Shown here: positions 49,222-61,500 of the stretch, one piece after another | How the letters are laid out: each line of letters begins with the position of its first letter | Numbering within the stretch: the first letter of the stretch is position 1 | NCBI GenBank assembly: GCA_016801845.1 | Contig: CM028909.1 | Coordinates: 7,982,813 to 8,046,812 of the forward strand | Source: Polydactylus sextarius | Lineage: Eukaryota > Chordata > Actinopteri > Polynemidae | Length of the DNA stretch: 64,000 nucleotides | Direction of reading: 5' to 3' | Position numbers and translations under genes: made by a program | Notes under the pieces: generated by a model | The model's input: the letters and a program-made list of their open reading frames with translations, nothing else | What the model was told of the DNA's origin: nothing | The model's database searches: none

Positions 49222-49305
49222 AGTATGTTAATTAGGGAGCTTTAGAGGTTGTGCACTGTTAGGACAGTTGTTTCGTTTGTTTCCAGTCTTTGTGACAAGC
49301 TCAGA
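49222..49305 (-). repeat. family A arm, second inverse copy
   Basis: TATGTTAATTAGGGAGCTTTAG on plus is the inverse of CTCTAAAGTTCACTAATTAACA in the 47.9-kb arm. The following TTTCCAGTCTTTGTGACAAGC is the inverse of the arm's 'agcataaagactgg' region. Confidence 0.5.
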
Positions 49306-49714
49306 TAAAAACTGGTCCCTGCAGTCTTATCTTTTAACAGACAAATGTAAAAGTGGTATCACTCTCAAACTCTCCACCTGAAAGTTACTGAGTGGAAACT
49401 ATTGAGTTATTGAGAGGTTGTTAAACTTTATCCGGTACCTTGTAACTTCTAATTTTTCTAGCAAGATACAGCTCTGATACCAGGGGGAAATAGATTTAGT
49501 TTTAAAAAATATATTAACTACTTGGAATGTGCACTTGCTTTTTGAGAAGTTGAGGGGGAAAGTGGAGATTTTTTTAAAGGCCAGAATCTTTGACACTCTG
49601 CTGCAGAGGAAAATGTCTTGGTTATACATTCCAGCGGTCAGGATGAAAGTGAGCAACTGTCCAGAACGAAGGCCCACTGAATTGCCTTGGGTCACAGCGT
49701 AATGCCAAGATTTC

Positions 49715-50689
49715 TCTAAGACTGCAAGGGAAGCTCAGCTTCCCCACCCACTAAAATGTCAAAAAGACGCTCTTAAATGGTCAAATATGCCTGGCGCAGA
49801 GAGGAAAAAAGACAGACTGAGACAAGCGCGGCTCTTATCACAGAAGGGCAGTTATGTTAAAAAAGGCATTTCACTGACTACAAAAGCTCAGCTTCCCCTA
49901 AAATGTCAAAAATTAAATGGTCAAATATGTACGGTTATGTTAACATTTCACTGACTACAAATGCGTTCATCTTGAAGATGAGTTCATTCAGAATCAGCTA
50001 CTTATCACACTGAGTCAATGTTGATAATTTCTCATACATTCCCATAGTGCTGTTTTCTTATACGGTCTATAGTCAATGCATCTGCCTGTAGAAGCTGAGC
50101 GTCCATGCACTTCAATGGGACTGCATGGAACAGTTTTTTTCATTGCTAAGACACTAAGCATCTCTGGGGGTGAATGGAGCTGTGGGCAGCCTCGGCTGGC
50201 CTGGACGCTGAGCTTCTGATGATGATTGGAGGACCAGTTGAAAGGCTGAATCCAGCTTTGATTGACAGGTATTTTGAGATATACACCGTCACTTGACAGC
50301 TCAGCTCAGTCCCATTGCGGATTTTGCAAGCGAAGTCAAAAGATAAACTGCAACCCATTTGTTGGTATTTGCTCGGTGAAATTACTTCTTCATTTCTTAC
50401 ACTGTAAATAAAACACACTTATAGTATTTCCTTGTTCAAGTTAATAAACATAATTTCAACATTTCCTTCAAGTTTAATATCGTTTCATTTAATCGTTTAA
50501 TCAGTCATATTGTTGTCTAGGTCAGAGTGAACTAGCTAGCTAGAAAGGTGCACGCGATGGCAGAAAATGCTAATATTGTCGACCTGATTTTGGCAAAGCC
50601 ATTTGATAGTCTTCCTTATGAGGAGAAACTTAGAATTAAGTTAGCCGACAATGAGCTTCCCCTCTATGAAAGACCAGCAGCCGCCACTG
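49715..50689 (+). mobile_element. internally deleted hAT derivative keeping a transposase start
   Basis: The right end reads GACCAGCAGCCGCCACTG (50672-50689), the inverse of a known hAT end form CAGTGGCGGCTGCTGG. The left part has GGGAAGCTCAGCTTCCCC, echoed at 49887-49900 and, inverse, near 50655. At 50557 an ATG opens MAENANIVDLILAKPFDSLP and continues YEEKLRIK. This resembles the start of a fish hAT transposase family with an MYM-type/TTF-type zinc finger (AN-IVD-ILAKPF-SLPYEEK). The frame then runs straight into the terminal repeat, so nearly the whole transposase is deleted. No target duplication was found on the left, which looks truncated. Confidence 0.65.
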
Positions 50690-52963
50690 GGGCTTACGTA
50701 GCGAGAAGCAGATAGGAAGAATTAAAGGGTGACGTGTCCAAACCACGATGTCCTGATACACTTCTTCTTAAAGTCACAGCATCCAGACGAGGACAGAAGA
50801 AGTCTTTTTTTCCTGGTTGACCTGAATATATCCTCCATTCGCCGGCTGTTAAAAATTACTTTGACAAAAATTGTGCTCTGCTACCTTGGCAGACAAATGG
50901 GGACTTTTGTGCCTGCTTGTTCTGAGGCACATCCAGCCTCTAAGGGGATAAATGTAGCCGCTCAACAAATACCACTGCAGAAGCTTGTCAGAGCTCAGGG
51001 GCAAAACGCAAAAACCACACAGCCTAAGAAACGAGAGCGGAGGTTACGAAAAGCGGGGTCAAAACGTTAAAGCGAGATGACTGGCCATTTCATTAGAGGT
51101 AGAGCAACAGCTTCTACCTGTCTGTTCTACCAGCCAACACTTAGAAGTTCAAGGCCAAAAAGCTTATAGGCAGAAATAAAAGCCCCATCTAAATTATACT
51201 TAGATGTGGTTTTACATACAATTACAAAGAGCTGTGCACATTACCACAGACAGCTCACACACATACACACACACAAACACTCGTTGTCCCAATTATGCAC
51301 ACGCATACACTGACACTTGCAGACCTGCTGCAAATCCAACCTCCTAAAAACTAACAAAAGTGGGCTGGACAGGACAGGAGAAAGTGGCAAAGGGGGCAGA
51401 GGGGAACAGTGCATATTTTATATTTTGGAAAAAATATAAATAGCACACTGGATGACAGGGAGCTTTCTGACACGCAAGGTGTAATGCAGTCATTGCTTAC
51501 GGCTGAGAGAAAACGCACAGCTACTTCATTAAGTGCAGAGGAAAGGAAGCGAGGACAAAGCAAACAAAGCAAGAGTTGGGTGAAAAAGGAAAGGGGTGAG
51601 CAGGTGTTGGGGGTAAGTGGAAAAGGGGGGTTTTGTCTTCCCGTCCATCTTGCTAATATTGGAGACTCTTTGGAAGCAGCATCTCTAGGTAAGCTTCCCC
51701 ATCACTTGGGCCTCATATTACCGAGGCTGCTCGGTTCCCACAGTGTGCCGGGGCCTGGATCTGGCCTTCCTCCCTGCTCAGACAGCTCTGCGTCTTTAGA
51801 CCCCCAGGCCTCGGAGCAGAGGTTACACCAACACAGCCCGCCGCAGCAGCATGTCAGCCCCACACCAACCGTTGCCTTGGTGCTGCTGCATTAGCGAAGA
51901 GCTCCTGACTCTGTTCGAGGGGGAAAGTGATTTGCCATGACGTCTATGGCTCCCCTCTCTCCTTTTCCTTCTCTTCTCCTCGCTTGTTGCTGCTCGCTCA
52001 CTGAGAAACGTCCTCTCTCACTGTCTGTCTCTGCACCCTTAATCTCGCCTGTTTCCCCCGGTCTCATTTTTCCCTTCTTTGTCATTCTCTCCACCACATC
52101 CTGAAATCTTCCCTCCCTCATTCCACCGCTCCTTCACTTTTTTTTTTTCTAGAGTAATGACTGATGCCTGAGACACAGTGCCATGATTAGACTGACATTG
52201 ATGAAAGACAAAGACTCTCATCTGCAACATCTGTGTTGAATAAATATTGAGCTGACAAATTGTGCATTTTTTTTCTGCTCGGCATTGTTCCTCTCTCTCT
52301 TTCTGCATTTTTCAAAATTATTCCCAGCTTGCAGACTTGTCAGTGCCACAGAGTTGCCACCAACATCAAACACTATATTTATTTTCAGTTAGGCACAAAA
52401 TATGCTCACAAATAACTCAGAGCCAAAATGCAGATAATATGTCACTGCAGAGCTGCTTGTCTTGCACCAATAAACAGGAACTGCAGGATAAGCCTATCAA
52501 GTGGTCATCCACTGCGTTTCAGTGTGCGGCCAATAAACAGGTGCATGCCACTACAGAGCGACTCTGATGAAGAGGCATTCCACACTACAAGGAAGTGTGT
52601 AATCGATGTTGTGGAAAATAAAGTGAGAAAAAAGTAGTTCTAATTGCAAAATGTAAATATTGAGTTTTCCCACAAGTGGGGGCAGACCACCCAGGATGCA
52701 AAATAGTCACCCACCCCCTTTCTCTTTTTGCCTTGTCGACCGCCCGAGAGATGTCTTTTTGTGTGTGCAAAACATCACCAACCACAATCAACACTCACAC
52801 AGAAACCATGATGTGTCTTTGCATGCAAATACCTTTGGCAGCTCCGGCTTGGCATTTGTATTGTGGGAAAATTAAGTGATGAAAACCTGGAGGAGAAGCC
52901 TCAGAGGATCAGAAATTGAGCGCATAACGCCACGTCTGTCTCAATCCTGTAAGGTGCCAAGAG

Positions 52964-52986
52964 TTTTTTTTTTTTTTTTTTTTTTT
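52964..52986. repeat. poly-T tract
   Basis: About 23 consecutive T on plus in intron 1 (poly-A in the transcript sense). No SINE or LINE body is visible next to it. Confidence 0.9.
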
Positions 52987-53687
52987 GATTTGGGCCGACC
53001 TTGTCTGGTCTGAATAATTTCTCACAAGACAAGAGAGAGCAAGAGGGCAGCCAGCTGGGCAGGACGGCACTGTAGCTGCAGTGTCTGACAGAAAGAGACT
53101 CCTCCATGTGTGTGTTGCAGGCTGGTGTCAAATACTTGTCTGGACTGTGACAAATACCTCCTGGTAGTCTCATTACAATTACCTGCAGAATCGGCTATGA
53201 AACATAACTGTTCACACTGCTGCTGCTGCTGTTTGAAGATCAAACAGTTGTTTTTTTTCAATGACAGAAAACTCAGAGTGAAACTTAATTTAAGCCTTAT
53301 TATGTTCCCTTTCTCTTCAGTCTTGAAGTGCCTCCATAAATACAAGGAAGTGAGTGTAGTGACACAACTACAAAAAACAATTAAGTGTCTGTAAAACTGA
53401 TGAACTGGTCCAAGAGAAGGGGTCTGTTTAAATTAAACTAATATTAGATGGACAAAGACACCAAAAAATTCAACTTTTACCCACAAAATTGCCTCATTGC
53501 CTTGCTTAAAAGTTCTTTAAATACACGTGAATCTAAGTTCCACTTTTCCACAATTAATTTAAATCATCTTTCCAAACGCATCCAATAAATGTATTACATC
53601 AGGCACACAGCAGTCAAGCAGAAACGAGTCCATTTCCAGCCACGATGAGTGAAATAAAAAAGGCTATATTTAGAGGTGAAAACTTAC

Positions 53688-53787
53688 CTTGAGTGGTTTT
53701 ACTTCCTGAAGCTGACTGTTGGACAAAGACGACCAGGCAGAAACCTACAAATCCAAGGCTTGCGCGTCGCAAAGCGTGCGTCTGCAT
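53688..53787 (-). CDS. scube3: scube3 exon 1, start codon and signal peptide
   Basis: The first coding exon. The ATG is at 53785-53787 and encodes MQTHALRRAS followed by a hydrophobic core LGFVGFCLVVFV, then QQSASG and SKTTQ: a classical secretory signal with cleavage expected around SAS-G. SKTTQ directly before DVDEC matches the human SCUBE3 N-terminus (SKAAQ before DVDEC). An in-frame TGA at 53806-53808 rules out a longer product from this exon. The donor is CAAG|GTAAGT, a strong site, phase 1. SCUBE3 is a secreted, cell-surface-tethered glycoprotein built of about nine EGF-like modules, a spacer, cysteine-rich repeats and a CUB domain; SCUBE proteins act as co-factors for Hedgehog, BMP/TGF-beta and FGF signals. 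988 coding bases of it lie in this window. Confidence 0.92.
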
Positions 53788-54094
53788 GTTAACTTTCACT
53801 GTAGTTCAACACTAAGCACTTTCTCAAAGATCTACGATGCGTAAGAGCACCTACAAGGGTGTGCGTGCGGTATAAAGGTCTCTTGTTATTCCCTCTGAGC
53901 ACCCGCTGACAGGATACTGTGCGATCACCCCCTTTTTTTTCCTCTTTACGCCTGCTTATTTGAGTTTCAAGTGATCGGGGATGAGGATAGCCCGACAACG
54001 CGGAGCGGAGGAAGGCTTTTTTGTTATCATGTTTCGAGCCAGACCAATGTCAATTTAAGACAGGGAGAGAGAGAGAGAGAGGGGGAGAGAGAGA

Positions 54095-54130
<36 letters not shown>

Positions 54131-54420
54131 GAGACGGAGAGATGGAGCGGAGCGGCGGGGTCTGAAGGGGGAGGAGAGAAGAAGAAGAAGAAGAAGAAGC
54201 GTCCGCGCTGCGCTCCGGACTCTTCTGCTGCTGCTGCTGCTCCTTCTCCTGTCTGACTGGCTCTCTTCTTCTTCTCCTCCTTCTTCTTCTCTTCTTCTTT
54301 TTTTTTTTTTTTCTGTAGGAATTGACAAACAGGTGTAGGTTAGATTAAACGTACAACACGCCACGTGCACGGTGCGTCGGTTTCACGCGGTCACCTGGCC
54401 GGTGCCACCTGCGCCAAAAA
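53788..54420 (-). promoter_or_regulatory. scube3: scube3 5' UTR and probable CpG-rich promoter
   Basis: Directly upstream of the start codon. The region is CpG-rich compared with the introns (clusters at 53820-53870, 54140-54220 and 54360-54415). It carries a GA tract (54063-54125), a GAA tract (about 54172-54199), CTG units (about 54225-54241) and CTT units (about 54262-54300). Three E-boxes lie within 50 bases: CACGTG (54362-54367), CACCTG (54392-54397) and CACCTG (54406-54411). No TATA box in the right orientation was recognised, so a dispersed CpG-type start is expected. Where transcription begins cannot be read from sequence alone. Confidence 0.55.
54063..54125. repeat. (GA)n tract upstream of scube3 start
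   Basis: About 63 bases of GA repeat with a few GGG interruptions, 275 bases 5' of the start codon, followed by more purine-rich DNA to about 54199. Confidence 0.95.
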
Positions 54421-55374
54421 AAAAAAAAACAAAAAAAAGTGGTAAAAGAAATAGACGATAAAGGAACAAGAAGGCGGGTGGACATTATAAATCACTCGGA
54501 TTGAAAAAGGTAAAAGGCTCGAGATTTCATTTTCCTCACACTGTAGCAGACTAACAAACTAATAAACGTCTATTTCCCTGGGTTATGTGACGTCTACAGA
54601 TTTTTTTATTTTTTAGAAATTTCTGTATTTAATAAAATGATTTCATTGTTGACGGAGGTGAAATTACAAGTTCGTTCTTATGAGTGAAGTCAAAAGATCA
54701 ACGGGACTAAATTGCAAAACTTACATGAAATGGAAAATGAAAACTTAAAAGTTTTATTTTATACCTCAACTAATTTCCTTGCATATCATCCTTATTCTGA
54801 GGTCAATTGAGGGCCCTGAGCAATTTCATATTCCTGCTATAGCTGGAGCTGGCTCTGCATGAAAAAGTGAAATTCAAGCAACCTCTTCTTGTACAAAATT
54901 ATGCAAACGGAGGAGACTTTTTCCTCTTCTTTCTTTTTCTTTTTAGATTATAAAAAAGCCCTGCTGATATTGAGTTATTGTGTTGAATGAATAAACGTAC
55001 ACCAGCTGCACAAAATACAGTTCAAGATGAAACAGTTCTTCAGGTATGATAACTAACAATCAGTAATTGTTTACAGGAACTCTGATGAAAGCTTTATATA
55101 ATAGTCATCTGGCATAGGAATCAAAAACAAACAAACAAAAAAAAAAAAAAAATCCCAAATGGAAATTATATTTTGTGTCATCTGGTTCCAAAAGCCATGA
55201 CCAGCTCCATATTATCCACCCATCAACATTGAGTATTGAGTTTTTCCCTGCAGGAGATTTAGCTCAACTGCCACATTTCCCTCATTGATTTTTTGCTCCT
55301 GGCTTTGAATAACTAAATCCCTGCTAGGTGTCAGAAATCAGTCATAATGAGTTTCCCTCTGTTATTTTAGGGGC

Positions 55375-55380
<6 letters not shown>

Positions 55381-55418
<38 letters not shown>
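55381..55418. repeat. poly-A tract, 38 bases
   Basis: An uninterrupted run of 38 A on plus, unusually long for an old sequence. No recognisable retroposon body is attached on its left. Its exact length may be unreliable in an assembly. Confidence 0.95.
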
Positions 55419-55420
<2 letters not shown>

Positions 55421-55509
55421 CTTTTATACCCATGTTTCTTTAAACAAAATAAAGATGAAACGATACCAGTGTGCCAAGAGTTTTGAAGATGAATAGGGTT
55501 AATAATGCT

Positions 55510-55667
55510 TTTCACTCCCGACAGTCAGCCATTCCTGCATCACGAGGCAACGTATGCACACCATTACCCCCAAGACCTGAAGAGGAATGAGGCTCAGGGA
55601 GTTACATGAATCAAAACAGACTTCTTTCACATTACGAGGAGCACAACCCACTGAGCTACTGCACCGC
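55510..55667 (-). repeat. tRNA-derived SINE remnant
   Basis: Read on minus it starts GCGGTGCAGTAGCTCAGTGGG, containing the A-box TAGCTCAGTGG. About 30 bases later comes GTTTTGATTCATG, a decayed B-box (consensus GGTTCGANNCC). The body that follows, CTTGGGGGTAATGGTGTGCA then GTTGCCTCGTGATGCAGGAA, is a phrase I associate with fish SINE bodies. There are no target duplications visible. Confidence 0.55.
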
Positions 55668-57975
55668 ATTTTGCCGTCAATGACATTTGTTTTCAGGAAG
55701 CGTCCTGCAGAGGAATAGCATCTGTATTCCCACACCTGCTGCCACCTCTAGTATTATCACCTAAATTAATCAGCTGTGTTGATGCATTTATGTTTCCATT
55801 TCAACGTACGTACACTATAATTATCAAGCCTGCTCCCGTGTGTATTTTCTTTTCTCAATCAAATATAATTAGGGCTTCACAATGAGGCTGATTGGAGATA
55901 ACAAGTTGACTTTCTTCAGATGACGCAGAGAATCTGAACCACACACAATCACAAGCTTTTGGCTGATGAAAGAAAATGAGGAGAGAGGATTATTTTTTTA
56001 TTATATTATATCTTATCAGGAACTATGTCAACACCTGTGCTTTAAAGACGACATGTCATATTCTAACTACCTTAGATTTAATGACAGATATTTCATAAAT
56101 AAGTGTAACTTAATGAGGTTTCCTATGCTACTACATGTTCCGACAGAGACCAGGGGCCTCAATAAATAAGAGATTCAGCTCAACAGAATAACCTTCTGAG
56201 AACCCCTGTTCCACATCCACAGAATAAGAAAAAAAAAAAAAAAAACATGTAAATCCAAAGCACAAAGTCAAGCAGTTCGGTGTAATTAAAACAACATCCG
56301 TCAGGGATATGGAAATATCCCATGTCCTCGTGACCAAATCTCTGGGTAATTGTGAGCACTTGTATAACCAAATGAGCTCAGAGTCACTCAGGGAGTTTGA
56401 GAAAGTCAGAACACGGTTGCCACAGAGCCTGAGTACAAGTCACAGTGGAGGATCAGTGCGCTTTTCATGGCAACACTTCATTAAAGACAAAGGGCTGTGC
56501 ACGGGCACCGCACTGTGCACCAAACCAAGCTATTTTTTCCACCAACAGACACACAAGGGATGCCCAAGCTATGTTTAATTTATGATGCTCGTCATGAAAA
56601 GGACTTCGGCTGCACAGTGGGTAAAGAGGAATGGGAGAGTGCACAAGGTGTCGAGACAGCAGCGAGGATCTTTCATGGATAATAAGTCGGATGAAACTGT
56701 ATTATTCCCTTTTTTTCAAAGATTGAGAAAGTTTCTATGAGCCATGTTCGTGATATTTCCTGCAGTGTGACTGACCGCAACCTGTCATGACTTGTTTTGC
56801 ACAGGGTGAGTTGTATTGTTTTCTTTGTCTGAGGGAAATATCAGTTTGCAATATTTTTCTTGTACAGACGGATGGAATCTGGATCTACATCAAAACTGTG
56901 ATGATTGTCAGAGACACATTTAATGACCAACACAACTGGTCTATCCTCTCTAACAGATGTTTGAATTCTCCAAATGAGAAATCAGACAAAACAAAATATT
57001 CTACAGTTGTTTTACAAAGTGTTGTCACTACCTACTTTTAATTTTGACTCAGAAAAATTGAAGTCAGACAATGCCCCAACAGCTGCTGCTGTAAGATAAA
57101 TGCAAGATGGATGCATATTGGGAGGCGTCTGTGAGAGCCACCACTGTACTATGCTGCATGCTAATGAACTGAGGAGTTAGAGGCCCTGCAGAGAGCCTAA
57201 TGTTCGCTTCCAGATGGTCATACACAGGGACACATCACCTCAGCCCCTCATTTACTTTCTTCCGGTTCGACATTTATGCTCCCCGATCCAATTGTCTGAA
57301 AGATTTATGTGTGAAAATGCCAAGACTCACAGCTTTTTCCCCTCTTTCTTCCCTTCTTTCTCCTCTCTGCAGGGGCTTCATATGCGAGGTTACCAACACC
57401 ACCGCAGGCCCAGCAGGATCTCTTGGTACTCACCATGCCAGCACCACAGGGGAGCAGAGCGGCTTGCTGAGTTCCACACTTTAGTACAGACATCCCAGCG
57501 AACACTGTGGGCTTGCCCCAGGAATGCCTCCTGACCGCAGGCTCAGTGACTGGTGCTAACAGGGAGCAAGAGAGGGAGAGGGAGTGAATAAGAAGTACAG
57601 TTATCAAGTCGGACAAAATGGAGGTGTCACACACAGCCACTCTGAATAACTTAAAGACTTATTCTTGCCTGTCAAAGGCTACTTTCAGTGCATCGTGGAT
57701 GAAAACAACTCTAGAGGCACAAGCTGCGTTTGTGAAAATTGCACCAGTGCAAACGTCACACACATCGAAATCTTTCTAATGAGTGTTGTGACCTCAGCGC
57801 CCTCATTCTCTGGATTATGTGGGATTGTTTTCCTTTAGAGTCCCAGTCTTATTACCTGAGTCTCTACACTGCAGCATCAGGGAGGTAGACGAGATACGGA
57901 TAGGCTTGTTGACTTCGTGAGTGAGCGTGCGGGCGCTTGAGGGCATACAGGCCTGTGCGCGTACTGAATCTGGTT

Positions 57976-57976
<1 letters not shown>

Positions 57977-58016
<40 letters not shown>
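57977..58016. repeat. (GT)n microsatellite
   Basis: A perfect 40-base GT tract in the intergenic region. Confidence 0.97.
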
Positions 58017-58018
<2 letters not shown>

Positions 58019-58163
58019 ACGTGTAATCAAGTGGACGCATCAAGATCAAATGAGACCGATTCTTGTTAAGATCCCTAAGTTTAATCCTCACTGATGAGCC
58101 CGTATCTTTTAAAGTATCAATCATCATCATGCAACAAAATTGTATAACAGCAATTTCACACAG

Positions 58164-58182
58164 ACACACACACACACACACA
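58164..58182. repeat. (CA)n microsatellite, short
   Basis: About 19 bases of CA repeat, 150 bases from the GT tract and in opposite dinucleotide sense. Confidence 0.9.
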
Positions 58183-58433
58183 CGGAGGAGACAGATAATA
58201 CCCATATATTTTAAGTAAACTCTTTTGATGACACACAACTGGGCCAGGCATGCTTAAACCAAAGCACACTCAGCAGTGGCTTGGTGCAACTTGGTTTCCA
58301 CTAATCCTCTATGATCAACTCATATCTAGAGAAAGGGACGAGACTTCTTTTTGGCAGCTTCTTTCAGACAGTATGTAAGTAGGTGAGTGTAGAACAGGAC
58401 CAGGATGGTGGGGAAGTCCCATGAGCTCACTGT

Positions 58434-58530
58434 CTAGCCTGATAGCGCAGCAGCTACGCCTGCCTGCTCCAACTACTAACACCAGGGAGTGTCTCCAAGG
58501 GGCTTTGCAGAGGTTCAGCTCCTATGTGTG
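58434..58530 (+). repeat. possible tRNA-derived SINE fragment
   Basis: GATAGCGCAGCAGCTACGCC (A-box-like) is followed about 58 bases later by GGTTCAGCTCC (58512-58522, B-box-like). The spacing fits a tRNA-type promoter, but both boxes are imperfect. Confidence 0.35.
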
Positions 58531-61500
58531 CCAGTAAAGTACACAATACTACAAAATATTTCGAGTGAAACACCAAATACAAGTCTTAATCAAACCACGT
58601 CAAGCTCTGTAAGCTCAACACACATGATGATTATCTTTAAGGGTCAATGTGACACTTCTCTTTGATGAGTAACACCTTCCCGCAAATCGCCCACATTCAA
58701 TTCTTGCATTCTTTGCTAATACTCTGACCTGAATCACTTCCTCTGGAAGGGAGGAATACAAAGCGATTTTGTTTGGAAAAACAGAAACTGCAGCCCAAGA
58801 CCAAGCATAGTCACGTTGGTTCAGGCCTAGTTTAAACTCCAAGAGGAATAAAAAGTGTAAATAATTACAATTCTTTCCTCAGATGAAATGGATAAATGTC
58901 TGCAAAGAAAATTAAGAAATCTGAAATCACTGCATCCTTTTTCCCACACAAAAGCCAGTTTTATGAGACATTTCATGGATCAACAGCTGAACCGAATTCA
59001 TTTTAATTAGTGAAACAGATTTCATTATTGCAAAGGCAAAATCCCAAAACCTTTCCACATTCTGATTGACCAAGCTTCAAAAGGACTTGGAAATGTCAAG
59101 CAAATAAAATGGAAACTGAGTTAAAGTCATTGATTTGTCCTTTTTTTTTTTTTCTGATTTACCATTTTTTGGCAGAACAGGACTCATTGATGCAAAGTCA
59201 TTTCCTTTTGGTTGATTTCAAAGCAAAGTGGCTTAAAACTCATTCCCGGCTTTTGTGTGGATGACAATAAAATTATTATATTGTTGTTTACTATGACTTA
59301 GCGGATGTAAAAACCGTACCAAATCTACAGCAAATGCGGTTTAATCCTCATTTATTGCTTTTTTAAAAAACAAATCATCTACTGTTATGGCCTCATATGA
59401 TTCATAAATTAGTGTAGTAAAAGATAAAAGAGGCGCACGATGAATCGTCTTTGAAAGTTTAAAGCTCCAGAAAATATAAAGAGATTGCAAACAAAAGACA
59501 TCTGTTACAATAACGACCCTGGCATGCAGAAAAATTGATCATGTTGCACTTTACTCTCTCTGTGTCTCTTTTTTTTTTTGATTCATGTGAGTTGTAATAC
59601 ACAGTAGTAAAAATGTTTACATTCTTGTATTTTCTCAGTGTAAAGAGAAGTAGAGTCAGTTTGCAGCATATGATGTGAAGAAATACACTGTCTGTCTGCA
59701 CAATATTAAATCTTGGCTATCACATGAGTTTTCAGCCATAGTGGAAAAGTCTGGTTTCAGCATTAGTGCCTGTGCTGCTCTCATATAATGTGGCTGATAC
59801 ACAAACAGACAATCTGGACTGCCCTCTAGTGGCAGAGTTGTTCCTGTGGTGGAAACAGATTGTCAAACGTAACTGAGGCAGTCAGACGCTAAGAGGGTTT
59901 AAAGAAGTACCTTGATTATCTCCAGTTCCTGTTGCTCCAGCTGCTGACTGTGTTAATGATGAGGGGGAGAAATTACAACTAACTTTTCCTTTTCCCATCT
60001 TGTCCCACCCCTTTCACATCACCTCATTATTTCTTACTTCCTCTCCTTCAGCTCTCCTGCAGGGTGCTGGTGAAGAGCATCTCACACTTGGAAAATCTCT
60101 TCTGTGGATTGATTAACAAGTTCACACTGTATATTTGGAAACTACAACACATGCTGTAAGACCATCTACAATGTTCTGGAAGCTATCAACACAGTTCTTC
60201 TCCACCTCATAAAACTAATTCATCACATCCCAGTCACATAATGGTTACTTTTCGGGTTTTCTTTACTTTGAGATTTTGGTGAGACTACCTTCCACCAAGA
60301 ATGCCAGAAATTAAAGGAAGGTATGTAGGCTGATATGGTATGTTATTCATTCCAGCTGATCTGTGATGCCTACCAGGGTGAACAGTGAAAGTGACAGGAG
60401 CTGTCACTGACTCCTTGTCAGTCAGGTCTTTTGGCAGCGGGACAACAGACATAGCAGGTGCAGAGAAAAGATAGCTCACATACCTACACGGCACGGAGCA
60501 GTACAAAGCAGCCTCTGTTGGTTTGACAGCATGAAGCTGCTTCCTCTTATCCAGGCTTTACCATAAAAGACGGCATTAGCGAGAGAGCATGAGATAAACT
60601 AATAATCCAACAACGCAGCAGTGATTCTTCTTCTGGCAATAGCTTTTAGTGTCTCGAGAGTACAATAAATAATGTTTTTAATTAATCTTACTGTGACTTG
60701 TGCACACACATCCTTTATCTTTTTTGACTCAAATATTCAAAACAATATTCAAATTCTTTTTCCACTTGCCTCCCATTAAAATTTTTCCTGACAGATAAGG
60801 ATCACAGTTTTACTTTCATAAGTGCAAAAATATCCACAAAAGCATATGAAAATATTCTCTTTGCAGATAATAGTTGCTGCAAATTATATAATAACTAAAT
60901 ATGCATGATGGGTGTGAGCTTGGGTGTGATTAAGACAACTAAGAAGACAATACATGCAGGGCAGGGTTAAAGAATCACATCAGTAACACAACAAGTGACT
61001 CTCAGCACTGAGTAAGTCATTTAGTGATGACTCACATACTGTATGTGCAGAGTTAATGTAACTGTAAAAGTGTTAAGAGTAATAGTTATACTCGATCAGT
61101 AAGATGCTTGTTTTGCAAGATGTTTTGCAAAGTATTGTAAATTATCTCACATCTTTCACACTGAGCTTAATTTTCACAACAAATTAGAGGAAAAAAAGCA
61201 AATCTATCCATCTCTAAAGGCCCACTGCAGTGATGAAGTGTTTTCACACAGTTCCCATTTGGTTCATAAATGGGCCATCAGGAGCAGCGAAGCTGTTGCA
61301 TAAAAGCTGAACCAGGAGGCGAGAAAACAGGTTGCACCAGTTCTCTCACCATCATCATCATCAGATAAAGGTTACTGCTGCTGAGCCAGAAAAATGGAGC
61401 CTCAGTATGTGATTCCACATGACACATAATAGTCTACGTGTCGTACGTCGCCAGAGGAAAGCTGAAGATATTTTAATTGCTAAAAAAGAAATTTGTGACT

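Larger units (their letters stand above)
34765..53687 (-). other. scube3: scube3 intron 1 (18.9 kb)
   Basis: A very long first intron separating the signal-peptide exon from EGF1. It holds most mobile elements of the window: a hAT non-autonomous element (36796-37767), a Tc1-like element (38116-39741), a TIR-type fish repeat (45990-46317), a foldback cluster (47888-49305) and a hAT transposase derivative (49715-50689). Stretches with little recognisable repeat, such as 40.0-42.4 kb, 47.0-47.4 kb and 51.3-52.2 kb, could contain enhancers. The open frames here (up to 161 codons at 51.4-51.9 kb) have no recognisable domains. Confidence 0.75.

Noticed and set aside
50729..51070. 113-codon frame on plus with basic C-terminus, next to the hAT derivative
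   Set aside because: It starts after the terminal repeat, so it is not part of the element, and shows no similarity that I recognise.
51409..51894. 161-codon open frame on plus in intron 1
   Set aside because: The composition shifts abruptly along the frame, with no recognisable motif, and it ends in a GC-rich region where stops are rare. No sign of a real gene.
53869..53877. TATA box (TATAAAGG) near scube3 exon 1
   Set aside because: It is on the plus strand, opposite to scube3 transcription, and lies too close to the start codon to position a 5' UTR.
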